From positions 14,496,788 to 14,560,787 of the forward strand of contig CM022673.1 of assembly GCA_012295275.1 (NCBI GenBank): DNA of 64,000 bases, written 5' to 3'. This DNA is from Chrysomallon squamiferum (taxonomy: Eukaryota > Mollusca > Gastropoda > Neomphalida > Peltospiridae). A program made the position numbers and the translations under genes. The notes beneath the pieces are model-generated. The model was not told where the DNA came from, did not search any database, and saw nothing but the letters and a program-made list of their open reading frames with translations. Below, one piece after another: positions 50,096-62,439 of this stretch (the first letter of the stretch is position 1; every line of letters starts with the position of its first letter).

Positions 50096-50980
50096 CATTT
50101 AAAGCTGATAACGAGACAATTAAGGTTATTTTCAGTGATGCCAAAGAATTTTTTATTCTATATTTTGTCTAATTGTAGGTGTAAATATTTCTTTTGATTT
50201 AAACACTGATAGAAATTTGAAAACTCAACATGTCGGTGCTAACAGTTCTTTCAACTAAATATTTTTATCTTTTACTTCTTCATTCTTGTTTTTTCTTTTC
50301 TTTAAGTAATTTATATGCACATAAAAAAATTAAATATTTTTGTATTTTAGATGTTTAAACGCTAATATTCCTTGCTCTGGTTGCATAAACCAAGCGAATG
50401 TTGATAGCGGTTGTAATCGCTGGTGACAGAAATGTGATGATATATGTTATTTATATCTGAAAACACGAAACTCGAGAAAACGATATTAAGTAATATTCGG
50501 TAACAGATTAGATTTGCACCGAGAATTCTGAACCGCCGCCCGTCTACATCTCTTTTGCACAAATTTGAGAAACTACCTGATTGAATTAGTAACTACATAA
50601 ATGAATTAGAAGGAGTAAGTGTGTGAGTGAGTGAAGAAGTAAATAATGTATATTTCTTGAAAAGTTATCTCAGTACATTTCTTTTATTTTACAATTGTAA
50701 CATCCAGAAGAGCAGCGGATGTAAAATGAAAGAACCTCGCTTTAGAAGTCTACATTAGTTATGTCTATTAGCAGCAATAAATATTTCTCTTTCCTGCTTT
50801 CTGTCCTCCTTTCTTTGTAAATCTCTGTCTCTGTATCACTCACGTAGTTAATGGATTCATATTTCTCTCCAGTGAAACCAAATTACGTAGCTCAATAATA
50901 AATTCGTCTTTCCCATAAAAAATTCTGAGGCCAGATAAAATCAAACCCGTCACAGTGTATTTGTCGTCTGGTTCTATCAG
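50096..50980. other. AT-rich noncoding
   Basis: No gene is seen. Confidence 0.5.
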
Positions 50981-50984
50981 ACGG

Positions 50985-51125
50985 AAATAACGATCCCACA
51001 ATGCATCAGAAATGCGTGAAATTCGAGATCTGCAGTTTTCCTGTGGTCGCCATCATACATCACCCCGTTTCGCGCAGACACAAATTTCATATTTATTCAA
51101 AATGGATTATGTGAAGAGGGCAAAG
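50985..51125. promoter_or_regulatory. unique GC-richer island
   Basis: Ordinary-complexity sequence with no frame. Contains GTCGCCATCAT, a YY1-like word, near 51048. Regulatory role is only inferred. Confidence 0.15.
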
Positions 51126-51565
51126 GTGAAAAGAAAGATTTATTTTATTATACTGGGTTATTTCCCTTCAGAAATTTTGTGTTTGATTTAACTTCTTTTT
51201 TTTTTAATCATTATTACCATCATCTTTTTATCATCATCATCATTGTTGTTATCAATATCATCATCATCATTTATTATCATCATTATCATGTTCAGGGGGG
51301 AAAAAAATAGAATCTTTCAGCAAGATTTGAAATAGGTTACTAAAGGCTTTCTAGGTGTTTGGCATTTCACTACTGATTCAGTTAACTCGTTCAGTTCTTG
51401 GAATAAGTAAAGATTATAAAAATCTAAATTGCTGACTTCTTGCTGGGTATTGTAGACGTGTTTAACAAACTCTTGTTCCCGTGATAGTCATGCTACAACC
51501 ATTGGTTTCATATCAACGTTTACGTTAACTAACACTGCTGCCGTCGGCTTGATGCGTTTTTCAAT
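51126..51565. other. noncoding with CAT/TCA triplets
   Basis: Degenerate ATC triplets at about 51205-51290; the rest is unique. No gene is seen. Confidence 0.5.
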
Positions 51566-51584
51566 TTTACTACTTACGCGATCT

Positions 51585-51655
51585 GCTACGTCAGTCTAAT
51601 GGTTAGGTCATTCACACACAGTCGATAGACGTTTTAGTATCAAACGTCGTCGCTG
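51585..51655 (+). repeat. tRNA-like (SINE) relic
   Basis: CAGTCTAATGGTTAGGTCAT near 51592 resembles the D-arm of a tRNA-Glu-type head. No convincing B box or cloverleaf follows. Confidence 0.28.
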
Positions 51656-51779
51656 GGGGGACATCTGTCGTCTTTAGTTTAAAAAAAAAAAAAAAAAAAT
51701 TTAAAAAACGTTCTCAGAGCAACGTCAAGCAATATTAGTGGTAAACTTTTTGTGAAATTGTGCAGTTCTCTCCACCGCT

Positions 51780-52130
51780 TGTAAAATACGTTCTTCTTTA
51801 ATGGCGCGATTCCCCCTGAAGGCACATAATAGTTCAAGTGACAAGAGCGCGTCTCCGCTCTCGGTTTAATGGAAAATTGGTTATTTCGCCACGTAACAAA
51901 GGCTTCGCTCTCTGATATATCATCGAGACTCCCAGTACGAGAGGAGATGTGCGAGAGTCTCTCTCTGTCGTGGCTGAGACTTAGAGAGAGAAAAGTTTAC
52001 TTAGCAGACTCGAGACGGCAGAGAGGAAACATGGATGTAGACAGGACTCGAGAGACCGCCTCACTCAGCTAATGTGATTCCCAGCACGAGGTGATCCTCT
52101 TTTTTTTTAATGTCTATAAATAGATTCACC
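51780..52130 (+). promoter_or_regulatory. GC-richer island with 67-codon ATG frame and TATA-like word
   Basis: A simple-repeat-free island. It contains an ATG-started 67-codon frame (51869-52072) rich in Arg, Glu, Ser and Leu, without signal peptide or recognised motif. TCTATAAATAG at about 52112-52122, just downstream, is a good TATA word. The island could be a promoter region serving the 52627 exon, or conserved noncoding DNA; the frame alone does not justify a gene. Confidence 0.22.
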
Positions 52131-52239
52131 GCAGCAGGTGTGATATCAAGTAAAATGTAAAATGTAAAAAAAAAAAAAAAAAAAGTTTTTTTTTAAATAT
52201 TTTTTTTTTAAAAGAAGAAAAGAAACAAATGAATGAATG

Positions 52240-52273
<34 letters not shown>

Positions 52274-52626
52274 TTCGGATACGTACACAAACGTATACAG
52301 GTGCGCGCGCACTCTCACATACATAAAGTGCCAAAAAACAAAAACAAGTCAACTAATTACTCTAAATATGCAATAAGGCGGCATTAAAAGTCATACATGT
52401 AATTATTCACCACGTAATGACGGTTATTTTACTCCAAAATATATATTAATACATTTTATGGTGCAGTTTTGAAATCAACATCTCATTAGGAGTTTTATTT
52501 TTTTTAAATCTTCAATTCCGCTTCCTGACAGTTTAAGAAATTAACACACGTAATTCTTTTTAAGTGACGCAGTTGTATTGACAAACTCCCAGCGAGAAAT
52601 AACTCGCTTTGTTCGTGTTATTCCAG
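52131..52626. repeat. A/T tracts and TTA microsatellite, then unique DNA
   Basis: A tract at about 52165-52183, TTA at about 52241-52275; unique AT-rich DNA up to the acceptor at 52626. Confidence 0.7.
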
Positions 52627-52706
52627 GTGCGAACATTTAATGCGTTACGCTGCAGCTTATTAACATTGATGTTCTGTTACCGCACGACTGGAGAACAGTC
52701 GACAAG
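52627..52706 (+). other. candidate 80-nt exon with good acceptor and donor
   Basis: TTTGTTCGTGTTATTCCAG ends at 52626 and ACAAG|GTGAGTTC marks a strong donor at 52707. Of the three frames only the one starting at the first base is open throughout (VRTFNALRC to TTGEQST, then two bases). The peptide is not recognised. The exon is richer in C and G than its flanks. It could be a coding exon or an additional 5' UTR exon receiving the 44183 donor. Confidence 0.28.
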
Positions 52707-53204
52707 GTGAGTTCTGATACTCGACTGGTAATGAATGGTCCGCTTAGCGACTGTTGAGTTGCTTTTCTTAACTGCGATTCTGTTGACCATGTTCAGTTGT
52801 TGTTGTTGTTTTTTTATTATTATTCCGTCCATATTCTTAAAATTCTCTGCTACGAATAAGAGCGTGAATTACAGAATTAAATAATTAATTGCATAAAAAG
52901 AAAAAAGAAAAATACAAAAATAATAACTTTATTTCAAAGACTTTTTCTTATTATAATAACAATAACAACAAGAGACTAATGATGATGATGTTTATGATTA
53001 TTATTATTATTATTATTATTATTATTGTTAAAATAACAACGGCAATCAAGTTGAAAATGATAACAAAATAATAACATTATTTAATCTGTAGAACGTTAAT
53101 CTTAGGAATGATGGTTCAATCCTCTTTAGTGAGTTTTCTAGTATATTTTCCTATTCTAATCTGTAATTTATACGTATTCATTATATATATCTAGAAATAC
53201 GTAC
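52707..53204. repeat. AT-rich DNA with TTA microsatellite
   Basis: TTA array at about 52996-53028; A-rich patches from 52893. No gene is seen. Confidence 0.65.
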
Positions 53205-53470
53205 GTCAAATAGAGTTCGTAGTCATTGTATGTAGAAGTAGGTTTTTATTATATACTGAAATATGTATTTATTATATACAGAAGTACGCATTTATTATAT
53301 ACAGAAGCACGAATTTATTGTATACAGAAGTACGTATTTATTGTATCCAGAAATAAGTCTTTATTATATACTGGAGTACGTATTTATTATATACAGAGGT
53401 ATGTATTTATTAATTACAGAAATACGTATTTATTGTATACAGAAGTACGTATTTACTGCATACGGAGACA
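53205..53470. repeat. minisatellite, 23 bp unit, about 11 copies
   Basis: AGAAGTACGTATTTATTATA plus TAC repeats every 23 bp with scattered changes. The period leaves two frames open for 82 codons; these repeat every 23 residues and are not a gene. Confidence 0.92.
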
Positions 53471-53816
53471 CTAAATTATTCCTGTCAAAGAATGATTTGT
53501 TATGTGGATGAATGAACATTCAAAACGGTTATGAAATAAGTTTTCCTTTCATAAGTAAACGCTGTGATAAAATTTCTGTAGAACTTAGGAAATTCACGTA
53601 AAGAAATAAAAACGTTTTTTTTTTTTTTTTTTTTTCTTCTTCTTCCGAGCTTCAGCTAATGACGACTTGTGACTAATTCTTGTTACTGGAGAACACAGGC
53701 GATGTGAACATATCGATTTGAAACGAGCCATTATGAGAAAGACGTCTTTCTCTCAGCTACACCAAAAACTGCGAGTTTTTTTTTTTTTTCCTGCCCAAAA
53801 AGCCATCGCATTAGTG

Positions 53817-53847
<31 letters not shown>

Positions 53848-54094
53848 CTTTTCTTTCTTTGCTAATAACAGTTCGACATTTCCGACGACTTAAACACCGT
53901 GGATGTATCCTGCAGATGTTTTCAAAGTCAGCTGTCCTATTGATAAAAAGGACAAATACATTTTAAAACCACTAAACAGACATGGACTTTACAACAAATA
54001 ACAATTTAAAAAAAAAAAAAAATTGTTGATATGTATTAACATTAAAATAGATTCTTATAATTATTCACCATTTTGGTATATTTAACTTAGTTTT
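53471..54094. other. noncoding with T tracts
   Basis: T tracts at about 53614-53635, 53777-53788 and 53820-53847; A tract at about 54008-54021. No gene is seen. Confidence 0.6.
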
Positions 54095-54158
54095 ACACCC
54101 AATAGCCGGTGTATTTTTTTGTGTTGGGGTGTCGTTAAACATTCATTCATTCATTCAT
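54095..54158 (+). repeat. 3' tail of a dispersed repeat, mollusc-type
   Basis: The segment contains CCAATAGCCGGTGTA, then GTTGGGGTGTCGTTAAACAT, then four CATT units. I recall this tail as widespread in gastropod and bivalve genomes, apparently the end of a SINE-like or other dispersed element. The body upstream is not recognisable, so only the tail was inserted or survives. Confidence 0.45.
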
Positions 54159-54450
54159 ATTAATATTAAAATAAATTCTTACTGTAATTATTAATGCATA
54201 TTAATATTATAATTTACAATCTAACTATAATTAATAATACATATCAGTATTAAAACACAGTCTTACTAAAGAAGAGTTACTAATTGTTACGGTTATAGTG
54301 ATGTATATTAAAATACGATTTTATTGAATGTATAATTAATATGTGGTATTACTCAAATTATGAATAATAATATATATTTTAATCTAGTGTAAAATTATCA
54401 TACAGCAGAGTGGAACGAAAAGTATAAATATATTTTATTGTACATAGTCT
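54159..54450. other. AT-rich degenerate repeats
   Basis: Phrases like ATATTAATATTAAAATA recur loosely at 54030-54380. No gene is seen. Confidence 0.5.
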
Positions 54451-54482
<32 letters not shown>

Positions 54483-54528
54483 TTTTTTTTAAATTTGTTT
54501 TTTTGAAATATTATTATTACAGTTGTTG

Positions 54529-54572
<44 letters not shown>

Positions 54573-54573
54573 A

Positions 54574-54605
<32 letters not shown>

Positions 54606-54620
54606 TTTTTTTTTTTTTCT
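54450..54620. repeat. TTTA and TTA microsatellites with T tract
   Basis: TTTA at about 54450-54482, TTA at about 54535-54604, T tract to about 54620. Confidence 0.95.
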
Positions 54621-54794
54621 TCATTTTACATATAAATCTTTTAGGTACTAAAACAAAAAAGTTAATAATAAAGTGAAAAATCTTTTAAATCTGATTTACA
54701 TTTATTTTAATGGACTTTAAATCTCTCTGTTAACTCTGGTAAGGTTTTGATATCTTCCAGAGGACAATATCAACTTACAACCTATATATCTGAC

Positions 54795-54932
54795 AACAGT
54801 AATAATAATAACAGCACCACCACTACCACCATCACTACAAACAGTACAGCAACAGCAACTTCAAAAACAATAAAACAAACAACAATATAACAATAACAAC
54901 AGAAACAACAACAGTAATAATAATAATAATAA

Positions 54933-54963
<31 letters not shown>

Positions 54964-54985
54964 AAGAAGAAGAAGAAAACGAAGA
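54795..54985. repeat. AAC/CCA/AAT/AAG triplet arrays
   Basis: Degenerate AAC and ACC triplets, then AAT (about 54914-54936) and AAG (about 54937-54990). Confidence 0.93.
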
Positions 54986-55470
54986 AGAAGAAAGACAGTA
55001 ATTTCTGATGATCATCATCATAAAAAATAATGATAACTAGAAGAAAAAACTCAAACAAATAAGAAAAAAAAGTGAAGATAGACGAGAAGATTCTAAAGAG
55101 GAGAGACAGAAGAACGCAGAAGATAAATAAACTTCAAAGTTTTTTCAGCGGGAATACAAATGACACTTCAGACGTGTTAGTCGGTTAACTAAGTGACTGT
55201 TTCCCGGTCATACATAAATGTCAGAGTTAAACCCGAGACAGAGGCGTAACACGTCAAAACGTAATGTTTAATGTTGCGCAATGGTAACAGGAGGCCAGTA
55301 TAGGTGTTAGCATGACACAGAGTACCAGTGTAATGTGTGTTAACCATGTTAATGATGACCTTGACGTTCTAAATGAAAACTGAAGGAACATTTATTTTTT
55401 TGGATTATTTATAGAATGAGCTAAATCAAAAACACGTTGCTATGATTTGTATACAGACATTGATGTTGAT
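54986..55470. other. unique noncoding
   Basis: 55130-55380 is ordinary-complexity DNA. No gene is seen. Confidence 0.45.
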
Positions 55471-55479
55471 TAGATCAGC

Positions 55480-55650
55480 AAAAAATAAAATAAAATAAAA
55501 TAAAAAATAAATACAATAAAATAATAATAATAATAAGGTAAAAATAATTATAACAACAATAACAACAAAACAACAACAACTACAACAATAACAACAACAA
55601 CAACAATAATAATAATAATAATAATAATAAATAATAATAATAATAAATTT
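55480..55650. repeat. AAAAT, AAC and AAT arrays
   Basis: AAAAT pentanucleotides at about 55482-55510, AAC at about 55550-55600, AAT to about 55646. Confidence 0.93.
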
Positions 55651-55689
55651 CGTAGTTAATTCCATTTCAATAAATATATATGTGTATAT

Positions 55690-55925
55690 GTAAGTATATC
55701 TGTAAATTAGATAATATATTTATAAAAACGTGAAAAATAAAACTTTAACTTAGATAGTATATTTATAAAAATGTCACAAATATAAGTCTAAATTAGATAG
55801 CATATTTATAAAACCGTGACAAATATAACTCTAAATTAGATAGCATTTTTATAAAAGCGTGCCAAGGATAACTGTAAATTAGTATAATTACAACTGCGTG
55901 ACAGATATAACTCTAAGTTATTCTA
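55690..55925. repeat. degenerate tandem repeat, about 43 bp unit
   Basis: TAACTCTAAATTAGATAGCA plus TATTTATAAAACCGTGACAAATA, about five copies drifting in length. Confidence 0.75.
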
Positions 55926-56280
55926 AATCAATGAAAAAGTCTCGACGTTAAATCGACTCGTGTTATTTTGTTATTTTCGTCCGTCTTTAAGCCGTGACCC
56001 AAAATTTATTAGTAGAACAAAGGGACGTAACTTATTGTCATGAAGAATAGCTATGCCGTTGCTCTCTGTGTTTTATTACAGGCTATTGTCTTCGTGTGCA
56101 CAGGAACCGGACCCATTATTCAGAGAGATGTATTTGCATCATGTTTTGACCTTTCACACGTTACAAAACTCTTCTTTCTCAGACGCTGAGAGACAGCCTT
56201 GTAGTACGTTCGTCCTCGCGTGTCTGAGGAACATTTAATCTTTAAATCTCTTACGATAAAATGATACACGTGTTAGGCTA
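55926..56280. other. unique noncoding
   Basis: A 61-codon ATG frame (56053-56238) in a GC-richer patch has no recognised motif; no gene is called. Confidence 0.35.
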
Positions 56281-56775
56281 CAGACTCTTATCTTCTTCTT
56301 TTTTCTTTTTTTATTTCTTTTGAATTCTGAATTTTTATTTAATTTTTTTTCGGCATTTTTTTATGTATTAATTTATCAGTTTCTCAAATTTTTTTTTTTT
56401 CAAATGTATTCTTGTTTTTGTTTTTCTTAATATTTTTTTCCATATTTCTCACTTTCTTACTATTTTTTTTTCTTTCTTTGTTCATTCTTTCTTAGTAAAC
56501 TTTTAGTTGATATTATTTCATATAATTTCTTTCTTTTTCTTAAATTATATTTTTCCCCCTTCTTTTACTTGTTTTTTTTTTTTAGTTTCATTCTACAGAA
56601 ATATATTTTCCTTTTTTTCTTTTCTTTCTTTCCTGCTGTTGAAAAGGTTTTTTTATATAGATTTTATCTCTTTTCCTTCATTTTTTTTTTATTATTATTT
56701 TTTTTACTCTATCTTCTTTTCTTTCAAAGTGTCGTTTTCAGCTCTTTTTTATATTGTTATTTTTTATTACTTTTG
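56280..56775. repeat. long polypyrimidine/T-rich tract
   Basis: About 500 bp dominated by T with C interruptions on the + strand, like 28985-29345. Phe-rich frames of 72-96 codons are compositional artefacts. Confidence 0.85.
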
Positions 56776-57240
56776 TCTGAAGGTTGAATTTCACTGAAAA
56801 CTGTGAGTAGCAAAAACCAAATGTCAGGCAGGCACGTGCTTAAAACAAAATGTCCGTTTGTCTGTCTGTCTGTCTGTTAAACACATTACATCAAAGATTT
56901 CATGTTCGCAACAAACTGTCCATACAAATTTATATATTTTTAGTCTTATAAATAAATAAATAAATAAAAATACAACTTTTTACTATGACATATAAGATGA
57001 CTGTAAAGTATATCTAAATAAAGCTAATGTATAATGTATTACAGATAAACTGAAAACACCAGGTAGATCTGTAGACAGATAGGTAGTTTGGCAGTTGGGC
57101 AGCCAGAAAGAAAGAAACACACGCAGATTCACAGACAGGCAGAGACTCACAGAGAGACAGACGAGGCAGGCGGACGAAAATAAACTAAAAAACAAAATGT
57201 AAAGCAGGAGATTATCATTAACACTGGGAGCGTGTTGAAC
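56776..57240. other. noncoding with degenerate CTGT and GACAG repeats
   Basis: TCTG units near 56855-56880, AAAT near 56950, degenerate AGACAGGCAG at 57070-57180. No gene is seen. Confidence 0.55.
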
Positions 57241-57500
57241 AAGGTGTGGACTGTGTAAATAAAATATGACGACGGTGGAGTCATTAACAGAAGCGGATGA
57301 TTTGGAAGCGTTAACAGCGGGTGCTAGGTGGGACTGCGGTCGTTACTCATTACAAGTGTCACCAGTAATTATTTTCACACAGGAAATATCACACTCTCAC
57401 GCACAGGCGCTTAGAGGGCCTGGTCGGAACGGGAAATAAAATAAATGCAGGTCAAAGAGCAAACAGCAGTTCTGTCGTTTCCAATATGTTTATTTTATAG
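57240..57500. promoter_or_regulatory. GC-richer unique island
   Basis: No simple repeats and no convincing frame; contains GTCATTAAC and AGTAATTATTTTC homeodomain-type words. Texture is that of conserved noncoding DNA, unproven. Confidence 0.17.
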
Positions 57501-57526
57501 AGAACGTAGCTGGAACGGGTATGATA

Positions 57527-57593
57527 TCATCATCATCATTATTATTATTATTATTATGATGATGATGATGATGATTATTATTATTATTAATGT
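57527..57593. repeat. ATC/ATT/GAT triplets
   Basis: CAT, TTA, then GAT and TTA; the CAT and GAT blocks are reverse complements around the TTA core, so the array is a rough inverted repeat. Confidence 0.92.
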
Positions 57594-57831
57594 TGTATGA
57601 CATATAATTTAAGCAGAACGTATTTCATTTTTCAAGTTTTGATATATCTGTACAACGACAATTAAACCTTAAACCTGAAAGAATTAATATACAAAACAAT
57701 GATACAGCAACAATGACAATAAAGAAATAAATAAAGAAACAAAGACAGAAAGAAAGAACGTAAGAAGAAAATGCCCCAGAACAGAAAAAAACAAAAACAA
57801 GATAAAAATACATCAGAACTAAAAGTGATAA

Positions 57832-57833
<2 letters not shown>
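57594..57833. other. A-rich noncoding
   Basis: No gene is seen; GAAA-rich at 57720-57790. Confidence 0.55.

Positions 57834-57889
<56 letters not shown>
57834..57889. repeat. (TC)n microsatellite
   Basis: About 56 bp pure TC. Confidence 0.95.
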
Positions 57890-57892
<3 letters not shown>

Positions 57893-58140
57893 TCTTTTCT
57901 TTCCTCGTTTGAATGTTTTGGTTTTGGTTTATGAGCCAAAATATGCTAGAATCATATTGTCCACTAATTAACCCTTTGCCTGTTAGCCACGAGTCGCTTG
58001 AACAGTATTGTATAAGAAGAAAACTCGCTCCATTCCAAGACTGCACCGTTTGAGCTCGCAGTTTTTCTCCAGCAAACCGATGTTACTTTGTTACTAGTTA
58101 AAAACTTGAGACTTTTTCTGTTTTAATTTCCTCCCTCTTT
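57890..58140. other. unique noncoding
   Basis: No gene is seen. Confidence 0.45.
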
Positions 58141-58144
58141 GTTA

Positions 58145-58188
58145 GCCTGCACAAAACCATATTCTGTATTAAATCAGTGTTCTTACTC

Positions 58189-58246
<58 letters not shown>

Positions 58247-58645
58247 GAGTAGTACTAATAGTAGTAGTAGTAACAGAGGTAGTAGTTGTTGATCTTATTG
58301 TTGTAGTAGAAATATTAGTTTACATGCGTTCTGTATTTAATCAATTTATTTGTTGTTTGTATCAAAACTTTTCATCTATATTCTTTAAAACCTAAGATTT
58401 TTTTTCTTTCTTCCAGTTCTTCTTCTTTTTTTTTTTTTTTTTTTTTTTGTTAACACCAAAAACTTCAACAATAATCTGTATTAAATGCATGACTTCTTTT
58501 TTTGTTTGTTTCTTTCTTTTTTTGTTACAAGCAAGAATCTCAACCATACTCTGTATTAAATCCATCCCCTTTTTGTTAGCACCAACTACTGGCACACTGT
58601 ATTCTGTATTAAATCCGTCCCTTTGTTGTTAGCACACCGAGTTGG
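58145..58645. repeat. irregular repeat with TTCTGTATTAAAT phrase, plus TTA and T tracts
   Basis: CTGTATTAAAT occurs near 58164, 58476, 58551 and 58604, each followed by a T-rich stretch and GTTAGCAC/GTTAACAC. TTA (58193-58246) and T (58424-58448) arrays are embedded between copies. Confidence 0.7.
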
Positions 58646-59500
<855 letters not shown>

Positions 59501-59544
59501 CACATTTACCTTCACTTACTCTGAGCAAGTATTGATATACATTA

Positions 59545-59658
59545 ACAGTATTTATATATGTATATATGTATATCTGTGTTTTATATATATACAGAGTATA
59601 TATATATATATATTTCTATATGTTCATATATAAACACACACACACACACACACACACG
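59545..59658. repeat. AT-rich TATG/TATA and (CA)n
   Basis: Imperfect TATA/TATG at 59550-59630 and pure CA at about 59634-59657. Confidence 0.9.
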
Positions 59659-60060
59659 TTATAACTATTATTTCCTTATTGCTATCTCCAGTTAGTTTAA
59701 ATATCTCTATTAGCTTATACAAAAGTGTGTTGTTGTAGTAAAATCATGGCATCAGTTTCAGACAACGTGTACGACTGGGCTGACGTCGTATAACAAAGAC
59801 CACATGGCTGTGTTTTGCGATGTATTAAAGATGTTATGAGAACTAAGTGACTTTGATTTGTAGTCAGCCTCGTTCTCGTCTCATATTTCATTTCTCCGGG
59901 GACCCGAAGCCGACTTTTCGCTTTGTCATAATTCATAATCTTTTCTTAATTGTAGTCTGCCTGTGGTCACCTTGATTCACGGACATCTAATGGCAGGAGA
60001 CAAAAATCAAATAAGATTATTAACAATTTTATATTTATTTGTTTTTCTATCAGTGCAGTT
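59659..60060. other. unique noncoding
   Basis: No gene is called; 59750-59990 is GC-richer with a 73-codon minus-strand frame lacking any recognised motif. Confidence 0.4.
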
Positions 60061-60067
60061 TTAAACC

Positions 60068-60093
60068 ATGATGATGATAATGATGTTGATGAA

Positions 60094-60124
<31 letters not shown>

Positions 60125-60395
60125 TTTATAGTGGTTACGATATTTGTATTGGTGATGATAATGTGTTGCTGCTGTTGACGATGATCTAAGTCTTTATGTT
60201 AATGATAATGTGTTGCTGCTGTTGATGATGATCTGAGTCTTTATGCTAATGATAATGATCACCATAAATGATGACAATAAAGCTGACAGTGATAACGATG
60301 TCAATAATGATGATAATCAAGTCGATGATTTCTGTTATTGATTGCGATCATAATGACGAACGCTGATGACGTTGGTGTCGCTGAGGATGATAATG
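60068..60395. repeat. GAT triplet array and degenerate derivatives
   Basis: Nearly pure GAT at 60068-60125, then TGATGATAATG-like derivatives including a 53-bp phrase with GTGTTGCTGCTGTTGA present twice (about 60162 and 60210). Confidence 0.85.
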
Positions 60396-60735
60396 TCTTA
60401 GATAGTTGTTTTATTAATTAAAATAATAACTCTAAATTCTTAAAATATGTGCACAGATCAAACACATTTATCAACAAGCGTCGTTACGTTCTTTATAATT
60501 ACAAAACTCGAGATCCTCGCTGCTTCCTATCTCCATCGAAAATCTTGCAAGAATAATCAGGAATAACCTCCCCTGACCTGATCGCAGATTGACGTCACAC
60601 GAGGAAATATATAACATTAATGAAAACACAGAGACAGCAGAATTAACTGTTTGAGGCGATATTAGAAATAAAAACTGAATTATACAGAAAATAAAGACGT
60701 CTGTTCTGTTAATAAAATCAGTGTTTTCAGGACGG
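60396..60735. other. unique noncoding
   Basis: No gene is seen. Confidence 0.45.
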
Positions 60736-60737
60736 CT

Positions 60738-60905
60738 TTATTATTATTATTATTATTATCATCATCATCATCATCATCATCATCATCGTCATTATTATTA
60801 TTATTACTCTTGTTGTTGTTCTGATCATTATTATTCATACTACTACTACACTTTAATTATTATTATTATTATTGTTATTATTATTATATCATCATTATCA
60901 TTGTT
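60738..60905. repeat. TTA/TCA triplet arrays
   Basis: TTA, CAT, TTA, then degenerate ACT and TTA triplets. Confidence 0.93.
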
Positions 60906-61845
60906 ACGAATGTGAATTATTTAAATTCAAAACGTGACTGTTAAGGCCAAAATGTCACTTTTAAATTATTTAGTTTGACACTTGATTGTAAAATGATTGA
61001 CACCTTATTTGTATTCGATTGTAATTTAATTTGAACTTAAAATAATTTAATTTCTGAACATAATGTAATTAAATTTGTATTTAAAAATTAGCGTATGATA
61101 GCGTAATTACAGAAATGCAATCATAACATGGACGGTTGAAGTACGCCTGTGATGGACATAATCTTTAACAAAGCTTTTTTGTTAAATGACAGGTCAAGCA
61201 CGGTTTACTTGCATTGTGTTTGAGTGGGATGTCAAATGCGCTGTCATTAGCTGGCGATCAAATCACGTGACCGACACAATCGTCTGCTGTAATCTACATT
61301 TCTATTAAATGATGCTAATCGGCACGTTCCGGAGAACTCAGAGATTGATATACGGACATGCGCAGTTGAAAATAATCTGAAGTGCAACATAATTGTTCTG
61401 TCGTGTCTGATGGAAAGATGAGAGATTTTTTCCTCTGATTTCTTAGTTCTCACTAAAACGCCATTACTGCCTGTCTTTCTCATCAAAGCGGTCTTTGTTT
61501 TTCTTTCTATTTTTAGCTCGCATTCGAACACCTCTCAGACCTTATCTCCACCCATCTCTGGTTAGAATTACTGCTTCTGTTTTAACCACTGATCACAGAC
61601 ATATTTTATGTCTTGAAGAAACAAAACAACACCAACCAACGAGCCAGAAAAACAAACAAATAAATTAAGAGACATAGAAAGAAAGTAATAAACCATGTGG
61701 AAAAAAACCCCAAAACTTACAAAAATAACAAGAAACTAATGAGTGAAAGAAAAAAAAAAATGAAGGATAAGTGAAAGAGAAAAAATTTAATGAAAAATTA
61801 AAATGTATGTGTTTGGAAAAAATTAAAAAGGAACATCATATGTGG
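60906..61845. other. unique noncoding, partly GC-richer
   Basis: 61180-61420 is ordinary-complexity DNA with a 94-codon minus-strand frame (61247-61531) that I do not recognise. 61600-61850 is A-rich. No gene is called. Confidence 0.4.
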
Positions 61846-62276
61846 AGTGACTGATTTTGTTTTGTCAAATAAGTGTATGATTTTGTATTGTCAAGTGGAT
61901 GTATGATTTTGTACTGTCAAGTGAGTGTATGATTTTGTACTGTCAAGTGAGTTTATGATTTTGTACTGTCAAGTGAGTTTATGATTTTGTACTGTCAAGT
62001 GAGTTTATGATTTTGTACTGTCAAGTGAGTGTATGATTTTGTACTGTCAATTGAGTGTATGATTTTGTATGTCGAGTGAATGTATGATTTTGAACTGTCA
62101 AGTGAGTGTATGATTTTGTATTGTCAAGTGAGTGTATGATTTTGTACTGTCAAGTGAATTTATGATTTTGAACTGTCAAGTGAGTTTATGATTTTGTACT
62201 GTCAAGTGAGTTTATGATTTTGTACTGTCAAGTGAATTTATGATTTTGAACTGTCAAGTGAGTGTATGATTTTGTA
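61846..62276. repeat. minisatellite, 26 bp unit, about 16 copies
   Basis: GTGAGTGTATGATTTTGTAC plus TGTCAA repeats every 26 bp with few changes (GTGTATG against GTTTATG variants, TACTG against AACTG). Variant types alternate along the array. Confidence 0.96.
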
Positions 62277-62439
62277 ATTGAATGTGCGGAGGTTGCGGAG
62301 ACTCTTAAACACACATTTATTTCCTTAATTCAGACTGAATAAACAAGATCATCTGCCATAACAGTCGTCTTCAAAGAAAAACTTCGAACATTTATGATGA
62401 AAAAACTTCCTCTAAATAAATATAATTTAAAGCAAATAT

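Noticed and set aside
53226-53511. 82-codon frames with a 23-residue periodicity, superficially like a repeat-domain protein
   Set aside because: The periodicity equals three times the 23-bp DNA unit and appears in two overlapping frames, so it reflects the minisatellite.
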